Origin: Oscillibacter sp.
GTDB lineage: Bacteria; Bacillota; Clostridia; Oscillospirales; Oscillospiraceae
Assembly (NCBI RefSeq): GCF_028693505.1
Contig: NZ_JAQUVF010000017.1
Location: 1 to 52,939 of the forward strand
Length of the DNA: 52,939 bases
Direction of reading: 5' to 3'
Each line of letters starts with the position of its first letter. Position 1 is the stretch's first letter. The position numbers were made by a program, and so were the translations under genes. The notes under the pieces are model-generated. The model saw only the letters and a program-made list of their open reading frames with translations, was not told the origin of the DNA and did not search any database. Positions 31,291 through 39,668 of this stretch are shown here, piece by piece.

Positions 31291-33516
31291 TTATAGGCCC
31301 AGCAGCCGACGGGCCACCGTCACATTTTCCTCTTCCATTTCCTGCAGCCGCTTCACCGCCGCCGCCTGCTCCGTGGGGTGGGCGGCTTTTTTCAGGCAGC
31401 AGTCGATCATCTCCCGCAGATTGTCCGCCGTCAGGGCGTCCAAATCCGTGAAGCACTCCTGCCCGATATAGCGCAGGAATGCGGAAACCTTGGGATCGTA
31501 CACCACGCCCGCCAGCGGAATCCCCTGTCCCGCGGCAAAAATCAGCGCGTGGAGCCGCATGGAGACCACCGCCTCCATGCGGGAAAGCGCCCCGATGATG
31601 GTGCCGGCCCCGCCGGCGTCGCTGAGGAAATAGTGGGGAATATCCAGTCCCTTGGCGGCCAGCTGTCCGGCCCCGGGGTCCTGATGCTTTTCCACCGCCA
31701 CGAATACCGGCGTCAGTCCATAGGTCTCATAAGCATAGCGAGCCGCCGCGCCGAACAGGGGTGCCTTCTCCTCAAAGCCTTTCCAGCGGCGCAGTGCAAA
31801 GCAAAGATACTTGCCATGGGTTGGGATGCCCGCCCGCAGCAAAACGCTGTCCGTCTCGGCGTCGGAGGCCTGGCGGAGCGTGAGTGCCGGGTCCGCCGTG
31901 AGCAAAATCTCCGGCTGCGTGACTCCCATCGAGCGCAGCTCCTCCCGGGAGTCCGGTTCCCGCAGGGTAATGACGTCCACGTTCCGGTTCAGCACGGACG
32001 ACGCCAGCTTCCGATGGTTCTTCCGGGTCACCGGACCGATTCCGCAGCCGTACATCTGCACCTTGCAGCCGGAATGCTTGGCAACCCAGATATTCGCAAG
32101 GTAAAACCACAGCGACCGGCGGGAGGTCACATCCTGAATGAGACTGCCGCCGCCGTTGATATAGAGTTTGGCATGGCGCATGGCCCTGTGCCACGCGCCA
32201 ATGTTGACGCGGCTGACGGATTGCACCCGGTAAGCAAGGCGGGTGCTCTCAGGGTCCTTGGAGAGAACCGTCATGGGCATATCCGGGTCAATGGAGCGCA
32301 TCTCCTGCAATATGGCCTCTAAAATCGCGTCGTCGCCCGCGTTTCCCCGGCCGTAGGCCCCGCAGATCACAACGCCGTCTCGCGCCGCTTTGGGGCGGCG
32401 GTGGCGGCGGAGAATCTCCCCGTAGATATGCAGTTGGGTATCCACCGTTTTCTGGATGGAAAACCGGGTGGACGCCTTCTCATAGAGCTTCTCGCCCATG
32501 GCGCAGCGCAGCGCGTCGTCGCTGCCAAGGGCCGCCAGACGCTCTCCCAGCGCGTGCCAGTCCCCCGGCTCGAAGAGATAGCCGTTCACGTCCTGATCGA
32601 TCAGGTACGGAATCCCGCCCACGGCGGTGGCCACCGTGGCCAAGTGGAAGCGGGCCCCCTCTGTCAGCGCGTAGGGGAACGTTTCGGAAAGGGAGGTCAG
32701 CGCGTTGATATCCAGCGCGCTGTAAAACCGGTCCATGCCGCCGCTGATCCAGCCGGCAAAGGTCACCTGATGGGAAACGCCCAGCTCGGCGGCCAGGGCC
32801 GCCAGCTTCTCCCGCTCCTCGCCGTCGCCTGCGATGACCAGCCGCAGCCGGCTGCACTTTCGATAGCCCGCGGCAAAGCCACGGACCAGCGTGGACATGT
32901 CCTTCACCGGGTTCAGCCGGGCGGCAATCCCCACCACCACGCTCTGCGCGTCCACCTCCGCTCCCAAGCTGCGCAGGTACGGCAGTCGATCTCCTTGCGG
33001 CGAAGCGGGTGTAAAGTCTAATCCATTGTATATGGTATAGAAGCGGTCCGGCGCAAATCCCCGAGAAATCAGCAGATCCACCATGGCGTCGGACACGCCG
33101 ATGCGGTAATCCAGCTGCCGCAGCGCCCACGCGTTGATGTTTCCAAAGGTAAGGCGGCTGAAGGGCCTGCCCATATAGTCCAGCTTATAGTCGCTGTGGA
33201 CGGTGCTGACCACCGGCACGCCGGTAGCGCTGCGCAGCAGCGCCCCGATCATATTCGCCCGGGACCCGTGGCAGTGGATCAGCTCATACCCGTTTTCCCG
33301 GATATACGCGCTCAGCGTGCGCCGGATGCGCAGGATATTGTTGCCGCCGCAGATCATGGTAGGGATGTTCAGGGAGCGGGCCTCCTGGGCGAAGGGGCCG
33401 TCCCGAAAGCACACCAGCTGGGCGGTGATGGTCTTATTCAGATTTTGCAGCAAACTCAGCACATGGGTCTTGGCGCCGCCGGAGTCGCCGCCGCTGATGA
33501 GATGAATGACCTTCAT
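31291..33516 (-). CDS. Glycosyltransferase-polysaccharide pyruvyl transferase (CsaB) fusion
   Basis: 741 residues in one frame. Residues 1 to about 365 are a GT-B glycosyltransferase (GT4-like): MKVIHLISGGDSGGAKTHVL, VGIAARLNPVKDM, and the donor-site LTSLSETFPYALTEGARFHLATVATAVGGIPYLI. From about 380 comes a CsaB-type domain: VICGAYGRGNAGDDAILEAIL, YINGGGSLIQDVTSRRSLWFYL, YGCGIGPV and VVSMRLHALIFAAGQGIPLAGV. CsaB pyruvylates secondary wall polymer so that SLH-domain proteins can bind. ATG at 33516 follows AAAGG; upstream in-frame codons precede it. A fused enzyme could add a sugar and pyruvylate it. It is divergent from the DUF4330 gene. Confidence 0.9.
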   Translation of the reverse strand: MKVIHLISGGDSGGAKTHVLSLLQNLNKTITAQLVCFRDGPFAQEARSLNIPTMICGGNNILRIRRTLSAYIRENGYELIHCHGSRANMIGALLRSATGVPVVSTVHSDYKLDYMGRPFSRLTFGNINAWALRQLDYRIGVSDAMVDLLISRGFAPDRFYTIYNGLDFTPASPQGDRLPYLRSLGAEVDAQSVVVGIAARLNPVKDMSTLVRGFAAGYRKCSRLRLVIAGDGEEREKLAALAAELGVSHQVTFAGWISGGMDRFYSALDINALTSLSETFPYALTEGARFHLATVATAVGGIPYLIDQDVNGYLFEPGDWHALGERLAALGSDDALRCAMGEKLYEKASTRFSIQKTVDTQLHIYGEILRRHRRPKAARDGVVICGAYGRGNAGDDAILEAILQEMRSIDPDMPMTVLSKDPESTRLAYRVQSVSRVNIGAWHRAMRHAKLYINGGGSLIQDVTSRRSLWFYLANIWVAKHSGCKVQMYGCGIGPVTRKNHRKLASSVLNRNVDVITLREPDSREELRSMGVTQPEILLTADPALTLRQASDAETDSVLLRAGIPTHGKYLCFALRRWKGFEEKAPLFGAAARYAYETYGLTPVFVAVEKHQDPGAGQLAAKGLDIPHYFLSDAGGAGTIIGALSRMEAVVSMRLHALIFAAGQGIPLAGVVYDPKVSAFLRYIGQECFTDLDALTADNLREMIDCCLKKAAHPTEQAAAVKRLQEMEEENVTVARRLLGL

Positions 33517-33553
33517 GAAAAAGCCTTTCTTTTCTTCTTTTCGGAAATGGGAC

Positions 33554-33601
33554 TTGTAGAATCTCAAAAAATATTATACAATGTTTTATAAGCATTGTCC
33601 A
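33554..33601. promoter_or_regulatory. Overlapping divergent promoters with a perfect inverted repeat
   Basis: Plus strand: TTGTAG (33554-33559), 17 nt, TACAAT (33577-33582). Minus strand: TGGACA (33596-33601), 17 nt, TATAAT (33573-33578). The two -10 boxes overlap. ACAATG-N9-CATTGT (33578-33598) is a perfect inverted repeat covering both, so a bound protein would block both promoters. Confidence 0.6.
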
Positions 33602-33642
33602 TAACCAGACAAAAACCGGGCGCGCCCGCTATGGAGGAAACC

Positions 33643-34131
33643 ATGGAAGAAAAAGCAAAACGTGTTGGAAAGCTGAACGTCATCGATCTCATCGCCGTCG
33701 CGTTGATCGTGGCGGTGCTGGCATTTGCAGGCTGGAAGCTGCTAAACCGCGGCAGCGGTGACGCGGGAGAGGCCGCCATGACCAAGGTCACCTATACCGT
33801 GAAGGTGGAAGGCGTGCCGACGGAGCTGTACGAAAACGCCAAGGCGCACCTGCCGTCCCCGCTGATGGCCTCCGGCGAGCTGGTGGGCGGTCAGATTGAG
33901 TCCGTTGTAAAGCAGCCCTATTATGTGCTGGGACCCGACAGCGCATGGGTGGAGGACCCGGAGCATGCGACGCTGCTCTTTACCGCCACCACGGAAACAC
34001 CCACCGGCACGGTGATGACCACCAAGGTGGGCGAGCAGGAAGTGCGTATCGGCAAGACGGATTATATTCTCAAAAGCGAGTATATCGAAGTCAAGGACGG
34101 CACGATCATAGACGTCCAGTGGGAGAGCTGA
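33643..34131 (+). CDS. DUF4330 membrane-anchored protein
   Basis: 162 residues from the ATG 5 nt after GGAGG (two upstream in-frame starts lie before this ribosome site). The N-terminus GKLNVIDLIAVALIVAVLAFAG is a signal-anchor helix in the DUF4330 form (GKlNiiDl). A beta-rich extracellular domain follows with VTYTVKVEGVP and ends VGEQEVRIGKTDYIL...GTIIDVQWES. Function unknown; frequent neighbour of wall-polymer genes. It is divergent from the GT-CsaB fusion, which suggests a shared envelope role. Confidence 0.82.
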   Translation: MEEKAKRVGKLNVIDLIAVALIVAVLAFAGWKLLNRGSGDAGEAAMTKVTYTVKVEGVPTELYENAKAHLPSPLMASGELVGGQIESVVKQPYYVLGPDSAWVEDPEHATLLFTATTETPTGTVMTTKVGEQEVRIGKTDYILKSEYIEVKDGTIIDVQWES

Positions 34132-34143
34132 TCCAAAAAACGC

Positions 34144-34180
34144 AAAAAGCAGGCTGTGCCGATGGCACAGCCTGCTTTTT
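34144..34180. terminator. Bidirectional terminator between DUF4330 and dihydropyrimidinase genes
   Basis: 17-bp stem (34144-34160 with 34164-34180) with loop GAT, A5 and T5 ends. Its core GGCTGTGCC-GAT-GGCACAGCC is almost the same as the hairpin at 13958-13994. Confidence 0.9.
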
Positions 34181-34285
34181 TCTGTAAAGTGAAACAGCTT
34201 TTCGCTTCCTGCTACGTCTAAATCTCTGCAAATAGCGGCAGGGTCAGAGCCGCAATTCCAGCAAACCGGCGAAAACGCAAAGTGC

Positions 34286-35662
34286 TTAGAGCGCGTTTTT
34301 CCCCCGGGCCATAAATGTTCCCCGGGGCGTCTCCTCCAAAACCGCGCCGTTTTCCACGGACATGGTTCCCCGCAGCCACACGGACCGGATTCCGCCGGCG
34401 GTGACGAAGCCCTCGTAGGGCGTATAGTCCGTATTGGCAGCGCAGTCCTCTGCCCGGATGACATGGCTGCACCCCGGATCATAGACCACGATATCCGCGT
34501 CGCTGCCAGGCCACACAGCGCCCTTGCGGGGGAAAAGGCCATAGAGCCGCGCCGGATTTTCACACAGTGCCCTGCACATCTGCCCGGCGCTGATACGCTT
34601 TTTTGCCACGCCGTAGGAATAGAGCAGCTCGCCCCGGGTCTCCACGCCGGGAAGGCCGCCGGGAATCTTGGTGAAATCCTCCCGCCCCAGCGCTTTTTGC
34701 GCCAGCGTGAAGGAACAGTGGTCGGTGGAAACGGTCTGGATCTCGCCCCGGCGAAGCGCCTTCCAAAGGGCGTCCTGCTCCGTTCGCTCGCGCAGCGGCG
34801 GCGCGCAGACGTACCGGGCCGCCATGGACCAGTCCGCGTTAAAATAAACGCTCTCATCCAGCAGCAGATACTGGGGGCAGGTCTCCACATAGACGCGCTG
34901 CCCCCGCCGCCGGGCGTGCTCCACTTCCCGGAGTGCCTCCCCATTGGTGAGATGCACGATGACCACCGGGCACTGCGCCGCCTCCGCGATGCGCAGCAGG
35001 CGGCTCACCGCCTCCGCCTCCAGATACGGCGGACGGGTCAGCGGGTGGGCGTCGGGGCCGGTCTGCCCGGCGGCCTTCCGCTCGGCGATCATTCCGTCGA
35101 TCACCCCGGCGTTTTCGCAGTGGACCCCACAGATGCCGCCCAGTGATCGCAGCTCCTTGAGCGCCCAGTACATATCCCGGTCCCCCACCATCATGGCGGG
35201 GTAGGTCATATACATTTTAAAAGAGGAGATTCCCCGGGCAAACATGTCGGGAAGCTCCGCTCGGATGGACTCGTTCCAGTCGTCGATGGTCATGTGGAAG
35301 CCATAATCGCAGAAGGTGCGACCGTCAGCCTTTTGGTGCCACAGCTCCATACCGTGGTGGAGGCTTTCCCCCTTGTTGGGGCAGGCAAAGTCAATCACGG
35401 TGGTGGTGCCGCCCCGGAGTGCGGCGCGGCTGCCGGTGAAGAAGTCGTCGGCCGTGGTGGTACCCGCCACATCCAGGGCAAAGTGGGTGTGGGCGTCGAT
35501 GAAGCCCGGAAAAAGCAGACAGCCGGTGACATCTGTCACAGCGTCGGCGGCGTCCTTTAGATTTCGCCCCACCGCCGCGATCTTCTCGCCGTCGATGAGG
35601 ACGTCGGCCCTCTTCATTCCGCCGCCGGAAACCACAGTGCCGCCTTTGAGAAGTGTTCGCAT
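34286..35662 (-). CDS. Dihydropyrimidinase/hydantoinase-family amidohydrolase
   Basis: 458 residues. The metal site begins GFIDAHTHFALDV (H58xH60). The carboxylated lysine is K149 in GISSFKMYMTYP, and later ligands are in CGVHCENAG, VIVHLTNGEALREVEHARR and VSTDHCSF. Length and motifs suit the cyclic amidohydrolase group that opens dihydropyrimidines or hydantoins. An allantoinase-like or other cyclic amide substrate is possible because no other pyrimidine-degrading gene is nearby. ATG at 35662 lies 8 nt after GGAGG. Confidence 0.88.
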   Translation of the reverse strand: MRTLLKGGTVVSGGGMKRADVLIDGEKIAAVGRNLKDAADAVTDVTGCLLFPGFIDAHTHFALDVAGTTTADDFFTGSRAALRGGTTTVIDFACPNKGESLHHGMELWHQKADGRTFCDYGFHMTIDDWNESIRAELPDMFARGISSFKMYMTYPAMMVGDRDMYWALKELRSLGGICGVHCENAGVIDGMIAERKAAGQTGPDAHPLTRPPYLEAEAVSRLLRIAEAAQCPVVIVHLTNGEALREVEHARRRGQRVYVETCPQYLLLDESVYFNADWSMAARYVCAPPLRERTEQDALWKALRRGEIQTVSTDHCSFTLAQKALGREDFTKIPGGLPGVETRGELLYSYGVAKKRISAGQMCRALCENPARLYGLFPRKGAVWPGSDADIVVYDPGCSHVIRAEDCAANTDYTPYEGFVTAGGIRSVWLRGTMSVENGAVLEETPRGTFMARGKNAL

Positions 35663-35694
35663 ACGCAATCCCTCCACGTTTATTTGTTAGCGAA

Positions 35695-35723
35695 AGTATA
35701 GCATGGCCCTGCCCAAATTTCCA
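35695..35723 (-). promoter_or_regulatory. Probable promoter of the dihydropyrimidinase gene
   Basis: Minus strand TGGAAA (35718-35723), 17-nt spacer, TATACT (35695-35700). A hairpin GCTGTG-TCGTGT-CACAGC lies upstream at 35779-35796. The -35 box is weak. Confidence 0.55.
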
Positions 35724-35871
35724 CTCGCGACGCCCGATTTTAAAAAGTTTACAGCTTTCCGGGAAATTTTTTGAGATAGCTGTGTCGTGTCACAGCGGCC
35801 CAGCAGTTATGGAAACTGGTTCTTTATGGAAAACCATTGTCAAAACGAAACATCCAAGCAGATGATAAAAA

Positions 35872-36371
35872 TGAAAGTTCAGCTCACTTCGCGGCATTGG
35901 CGGGTCGATGTGCCGCTTTGCAGTACACGAATGCACCCCACATTTTCTTTGCTCTTGCGCAAAGAAAACGTGCCGTGCACGGTACAAAAGAAAGGCGCTT
36001 GGGGTTTGGCCTTTCGCAAGCCTTCGGTGCATCCAGTAAACGCGGCGGCGCGTGGTTGTTTTTGTCCTGGGCAGAGAATCGCATCGTCTCTGCGTCTCCT
36101 TTCGCTGCCGCTGGCCTCATGTGAGAAAGTCAGCGGCAGCGGGGACAGTGGCACAGGCCATGCGTCGACTGCCCCCAGCCTGCGGAACTGCAAATTACCG
36201 CGTCTATTGGATGCACCGAAGGCTTGCGGAAGACAAAACTCAAAAACGGTTTCTTTTCCACCGCTCCGGCGGCGACTTTTCTTTGCCAAAACAAAGAAAA
36301 GTGGGGGCCGGATTTTGCCGCAAAGCGGCGCGTCCCCCGCGCCGGTGGCGCGAAGCAGTCGTCAGCTTTCC
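35872..36371. repeat. Large imperfect inverted-repeat element, non-coding
   Basis: This fills most of the 817-nt gap between dihydropyrimidinase and proC. Two arms of about 165 nt (about 35872-36047 and 36195-36371) are related in inverted orientation. They share a perfect 21-bp block (36015-36035 and 36208-36228), the C/TTTTTCTTTG...CAAAGAAAA hairpin (35943-35968 and 36276-36301) and a GCCGCTTTGC block. The centre carries two hairpins: CGCTGCCGCTG/CAGCGGCAGCG (36103-36113 with 36131-36141) and CAGAGA/TCTCTG (36072-36077 with 36087-36092). Several overlapping open frames cross it, but none has a ribosome site or a family signature. It resembles a MITE-like or structured RNA element. No transposase is present. 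Confidence 0.72.
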
Positions 36372-36405
36372 CTTTATTGCAGGAATGCTTTGCACAGCAC
36401 GAAAC

Positions 36406-36441
36406 GAGGGCACCACCGTACTTTGAAACGGTGATGCCCTC
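36406..36441 (-). terminator. Possible terminator of proC
   Basis: 14-bp hairpin with one G-U pair (36406-36419 with 36428-36441), 38 nt past the proC stop. The T-tract on the minus strand is short (GTTTCG), so this is moderate. Confidence 0.5.
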
Positions 36442-36479
36442 AAAACATCCGTATTGGCGAAGTGCAAGCTTTTTTAGAC

Positions 36480-37280
36480 TTATTTCAAATCCGCGTTTTT
36501 TTCACAGGCGGCAATGACAGCGTCCATCACGGCGCCCCGAAAGCCCGCTCTTTCCAGCGTCCGGACACCCTGAATGGTGGTGCCGCCGGGGGAACAGACG
36601 GCGTCCTTCAGCGCGCCGGGATGCTTGCCGGATTCCAGCGCCAGCTTGGCAGAGCCCAGCACCATCTGCGCGGCGAACTCCATCGCGGAGGCCCGGGGCA
36701 GCCCGCAGGCCACGCCGCCGTCCGCCAGCGCCTCCAGAAACAAATCCACGAAGGCCGGTCCGCAGCCGGAGACCGCGGACCCCGCGTCGATCAGCTTTTC
36801 CGCAAGGGCGGAAAACCGTCCCGCGCCGGCCATGCACTCAAGAAACGTCTGCTCCTCCGCCGCACTCACGCCATCTCCCACAGCGTAGAGCACCATCCCC
36901 TCGCCAATGGCCGAGGGCGTATTGGGTAGAATCCGGATGACCGGGTAGCTGCCGCCGGCCAGCTCACAGATGCGCTCCATGGTAAGCCCCGCCGCCATGG
37001 ACACCAAAATGAACCGGTCCTCTCTCGCGGCGAGAATGGGGGCGATCTCCGCCAGCATCCCGGGCATCATCTGGGGCTTGACGCCCAGAAAGATGTACGT
37101 TGCGCGCTTTGCCACCGCAGCGTTATCCACTGCCGCGCAGCCCAGCTCCCCCGCCAGGGCGCTCGCCTTTTCCGGGGTACGATTGGCGAGGAGCACCTGC
37201 TCGCCGGAGAGCCGTTTGCAGGCCGCTCGCGCCATGGCGCCGCCCATGTTGCCGGTGCCGATAAATCCAAAAATCTCCAT
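36480..37280 (-). CDS. proC: Pyrroline-5-carboxylate reductase
   Basis: 266 residues. It reduces pyrroline-5-carboxylate to proline with NAD(P)H. It starts MEIFGFIGTGNMGGAMA (Rossmann GxGxMG). FLGVKPQMM and the C-terminal SAVSGCGPAFVDLFLEALADGGVACGLPR followed by VCSPGGTTIQGV are the P5CR signature. It lies 33 nt after proA, so proB-proA-proC form the complete glutamate-to-proline pathway in order. Confidence 0.96.
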   Translation of the reverse strand: MEIFGFIGTGNMGGAMARAACKRLSGEQVLLANRTPEKASALAGELGCAAVDNAAVAKRATYIFLGVKPQMMPGMLAEIAPILAAREDRFILVSMAAGLTMERICELAGGSYPVIRILPNTPSAIGEGMVLYAVGDGVSAAEEQTFLECMAGAGRFSALAEKLIDAGSAVSGCGPAFVDLFLEALADGGVACGLPRASAMEFAAQMVLGSAKLALESGKHPGALKDAVCSPGGTTIQGVRTLERAGFRGAVMDAVIAACEKNADLK

Positions 37281-37313
37281 ACTCTTTCTCCATCCTTTTT
37301 TATCGAAGTGGGC

Positions 37314-38561
37314 TTACCGAATCTGTCCCTCTCCGTAGATCACATACTTGCAGGAGGTCAGCTCCTCCAGCCCCATGGGACCCCGGGCGTGCATCTTCTG
37401 GGTGGAGATGCCGATCTCCGCTCCCAGTCCGAATTCGCCGCCGTCGGTGAACCGGGTGGAGGCGTTGACATAGACCGCCGCAGCATCCACCGCGTCCAGA
37501 AAGTGCTGGGCTTTAAAGTAGTTCTTCGTGACGATACTCTCGGAATGGCCCGTGCCGTGGTCATTGATGAAGGCCACGGCTTCCTCCATGTCCTGCACCA
37601 CTCGGACCGCCAGAATATAGTCGTCATACTCCGCGTCCCAGTCGCTTTCGGCGGCGGGAATCCCGCGCTGCCCCAGAATCGCCAGCGAGGCATCGTCGCA
37701 CCGCAGCTCCACATGGTACGCATCCAGCAGTGGCACCGCCTTTTCCAAAAACGGCGCGGCCACCTTCTCGTGGAGCAGCACGCACTCCGCCGCATTGCAG
37801 ACGGACGGGCGGGAGCACTTGGCATTGCAGAGGATGGAGGCGCCCATATCGAGATCCGCCTCGTCGTCGATGTACACGTGGCACACCCCCTCGCCGGTGC
37901 GGATCACCGGGACGCTTGCCTCCTTCGCGACGGAGCGGATCAGCCCCGCGCCGCCCCGGGGGATGAGCACATCCACATACCCGTCCAGATGCATCAGCTC
38001 CCGGGCGGTCTCGTGTCCGGTATCCTGCACCAGCGAGATGCAGTCCTCCGAAAGGCCCGCCTCCCGAAGGGCGCAGCGCATCAGCTCCGTCACGCAGCGG
38101 TTGGAGCGGATGGCCTCCCTGCCGCCCCGCAGCATGCAGACGTTTCCGGATTTCAGGCACAGCGCCGCGGCATCCACCGTGACATTGGGCCGCGCTTCAA
38201 AAATGATGGCAATGACGCCCAGCGGCACCATCCGTTTGCCGATAATAAGTCCGTTTGGCCGCGTCTCCATCTTCGTGACGCGCCCGATAGGGTCCGGCAG
38301 GGCCGCGACCTGCCGCACGCCCTCCACGATTCCGGCAACGCGCGCGGGGGTGAGCGTCAGCCGATCCAGCATGGCCTCGCCCATTCCCGCCGCTTTCGCG
38401 GCGGCCACATCCTCCGCATTGGCGGAGAGCCACTCCGCCTGCCGCTGCGTCAGAATCTGGGCAATGCCCTCCAGCGCCTGATTCTTTTCCGCCGTTTTGG
38501 CGCTTGCCAGACGGCGACTCGCCGCCTTTGCAAGTCTCCCCTGCTGTTCCAATGCCGTCAT
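37314..38561 (-). CDS. proA: Gamma-glutamyl phosphate reductase
   Basis: 415 residues of the aldehyde-dehydrogenase-fold enzyme that reduces gamma-glutamyl phosphate to the semialdehyde with NADPH. It starts MTALEQQGRLAKAASRRLA and contains GVIAIIFEARPNVTVDAA, CMLRGGREAIRSN, the catalytic Cys in CSRPSVCNAAE, and GEFGLGAEIGISTQKMHARGPMGLEELT. ATG at 38561 follows GGAGGAGATTTC and overlaps the proB stop (ATGA), giving coupled translation. Confidence 0.96.
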   Translation of the reverse strand: MTALEQQGRLAKAASRRLASAKTAEKNQALEGIAQILTQRQAEWLSANAEDVAAAKAAGMGEAMLDRLTLTPARVAGIVEGVRQVAALPDPIGRVTKMETRPNGLIIGKRMVPLGVIAIIFEARPNVTVDAAALCLKSGNVCMLRGGREAIRSNRCVTELMRCALREAGLSEDCISLVQDTGHETARELMHLDGYVDVLIPRGGAGLIRSVAKEASVPVIRTGEGVCHVYIDDEADLDMGASILCNAKCSRPSVCNAAECVLLHEKVAAPFLEKAVPLLDAYHVELRCDDASLAILGQRGIPAAESDWDAEYDDYILAVRVVQDMEEAVAFINDHGTGHSESIVTKNYFKAQHFLDAVDAAAVYVNASTRFTDGGEFGLGAEIGISTQKMHARGPMGLEELTSCKYVIYGEGQIR

Positions 38562-39373
38562 GAAATCTCCTCCCTTTCCGTCGCCAGGAATCGGGTCCCG
38601 ATGTCCCGGCCCTCCACGATTTCGTACAGATCCTCCATCCGCGCGCCGTTGGTAATGACCATGTCGCAGCCGCCTGCCATGGCAATCCGGGCGGCGGAGA
38701 GCTTTGTGGCCATCCCGCCGGTCCCCCGCCACGTACCTGCGCCCCCGGCCATCTCCAGAATTTCCGGCGTCAAATGCTCCACCCGGTGCAGGAGCTTTGC
38801 GTCCGGATGGGTCTTGGGGTCCGCTTCGTAAAGCCCGTCGATGTCGGAGAGCAGGATCAGCAGGTCTGCCCCGCACAGCTCCGCCACGATGGCGGAGAGG
38901 GTGTCGTTATCGCCAAGGACCTTGTGGTGCCCGGTTTCGATCTCGGCGGAGGAGACGGAGTCGTTCTCGTTCACCACGGGGATCACGCCCATCTCCAGCA
39001 GCGCGGAAAACGTGCTGCGCAGATGCGCCGCCCGCTCCGGGTCCTCCACATCGTCGCCCGTCAGCAAAATCTGGGCGACGGAGCGGTTATACTCGGAAAA
39101 CAGCTTATCATAAATGTGCATCATCCGGCACTGCCCCACGGCGGCGGCGGCCTGCTTCATCCGCAGCTCCTTTGGGCGCTCGGAAAGGTTCAGTTTTGCC
39201 GTGCCCACGGCGATGGCCCCGGAGGTCACCAAAATGACCTCGTGGCCCATTCCGTAAAGGTCCGCCAGCGCCCGGACCAGATGCTCCATGTTCCGCAGGT
39301 CTACACTGCCGGAATCATGGGTCAGCGTGGAGGTTCCCACCTTCACCACAATGCGATGCTTTCTCGTTTCCAC
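38558..39373 (-). CDS. proB: Glutamate 5-kinase (without PUA domain)
   Basis: 271 residues from the GTG 9 nt after GGAGG; a TTG two codons upstream is only 3 nt from it. It phosphorylates glutamate, the committed and proline-inhibited step. RIVVKVGTSTLTH, ILVTSGAIAVG, FGDNDTLSA-type GDNDTLSAIVAE, LLSDIDGLYEADP and GTGGMATKLSAARIA are the amino-acid-kinase motifs. The chain ends after the kinase domain, so the C-terminal PUA domain of E. coli ProB is absent, as in many Firmicutes. A TATACT on the minus strand (39409-39414) is a possible -10 box. Confidence 0.93.
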   Translation of the reverse strand: METRKHRIVVKVGTSTLTHDSGSVDLRNMEHLVRALADLYGMGHEVILVTSGAIAVGTAKLNLSERPKELRMKQAAAAVGQCRMMHIYDKLFSEYNRSVAQILLTGDDVEDPERAAHLRSTFSALLEMGVIPVVNENDSVSSAEIETGHHKVLGDNDTLSAIVAELCGADLLILLSDIDGLYEADPKTHPDAKLLHRVEHLTPEILEMAGGAGTWRGTGGMATKLSAARIAMAGGCDMVITNGARMEDLYEIVEGRDIGTRFLATEREEIS

Positions 39374-39567
39374 CGTCAAGTCCCTCCGGTATCCCAAAAT
39401 GATATGTCAGTATACCACGGGCCGGGCAAAAAAGAAAGAGTCCGGCCCCCATCGTTTTCATCTCCTTCACGCACAAAAACACCCCTTCGTGTCCGCAATC
39501 CTTTGCGCTGCCAAGAGACCGGGCCGCAAGCGCCGCATTTTTGGGCAGGAAGTCCATGGATTCTCAG

Positions 39568-39596
39568 TTGATTCCGCTTCCGCCGTGTCGTATACT
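39568..39596 (+). promoter_or_regulatory. Promoter of serC
   Basis: TTGATT (39568-39573), 17-nt spacer, TATACT (39591-39596), about 65 nt before the start codon. Confidence 0.75.
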
Positions 39597-39668
39597 GTAA
39601 GGAAAGCGGGACTGCCTCCCGACGGGGACCGTCAGCCGTGCGAAATTGAAAATTTGGAGGAAACAACG

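Noticed and set aside
35787-36434. Overlapping open frames of up to 215 codons in the dihydropyrimidinase-proC gap
   Set aside because: They occur in several frames on both strands, lack ribosome sites, and lie in an inverted repeat whose lack of stops explains them.
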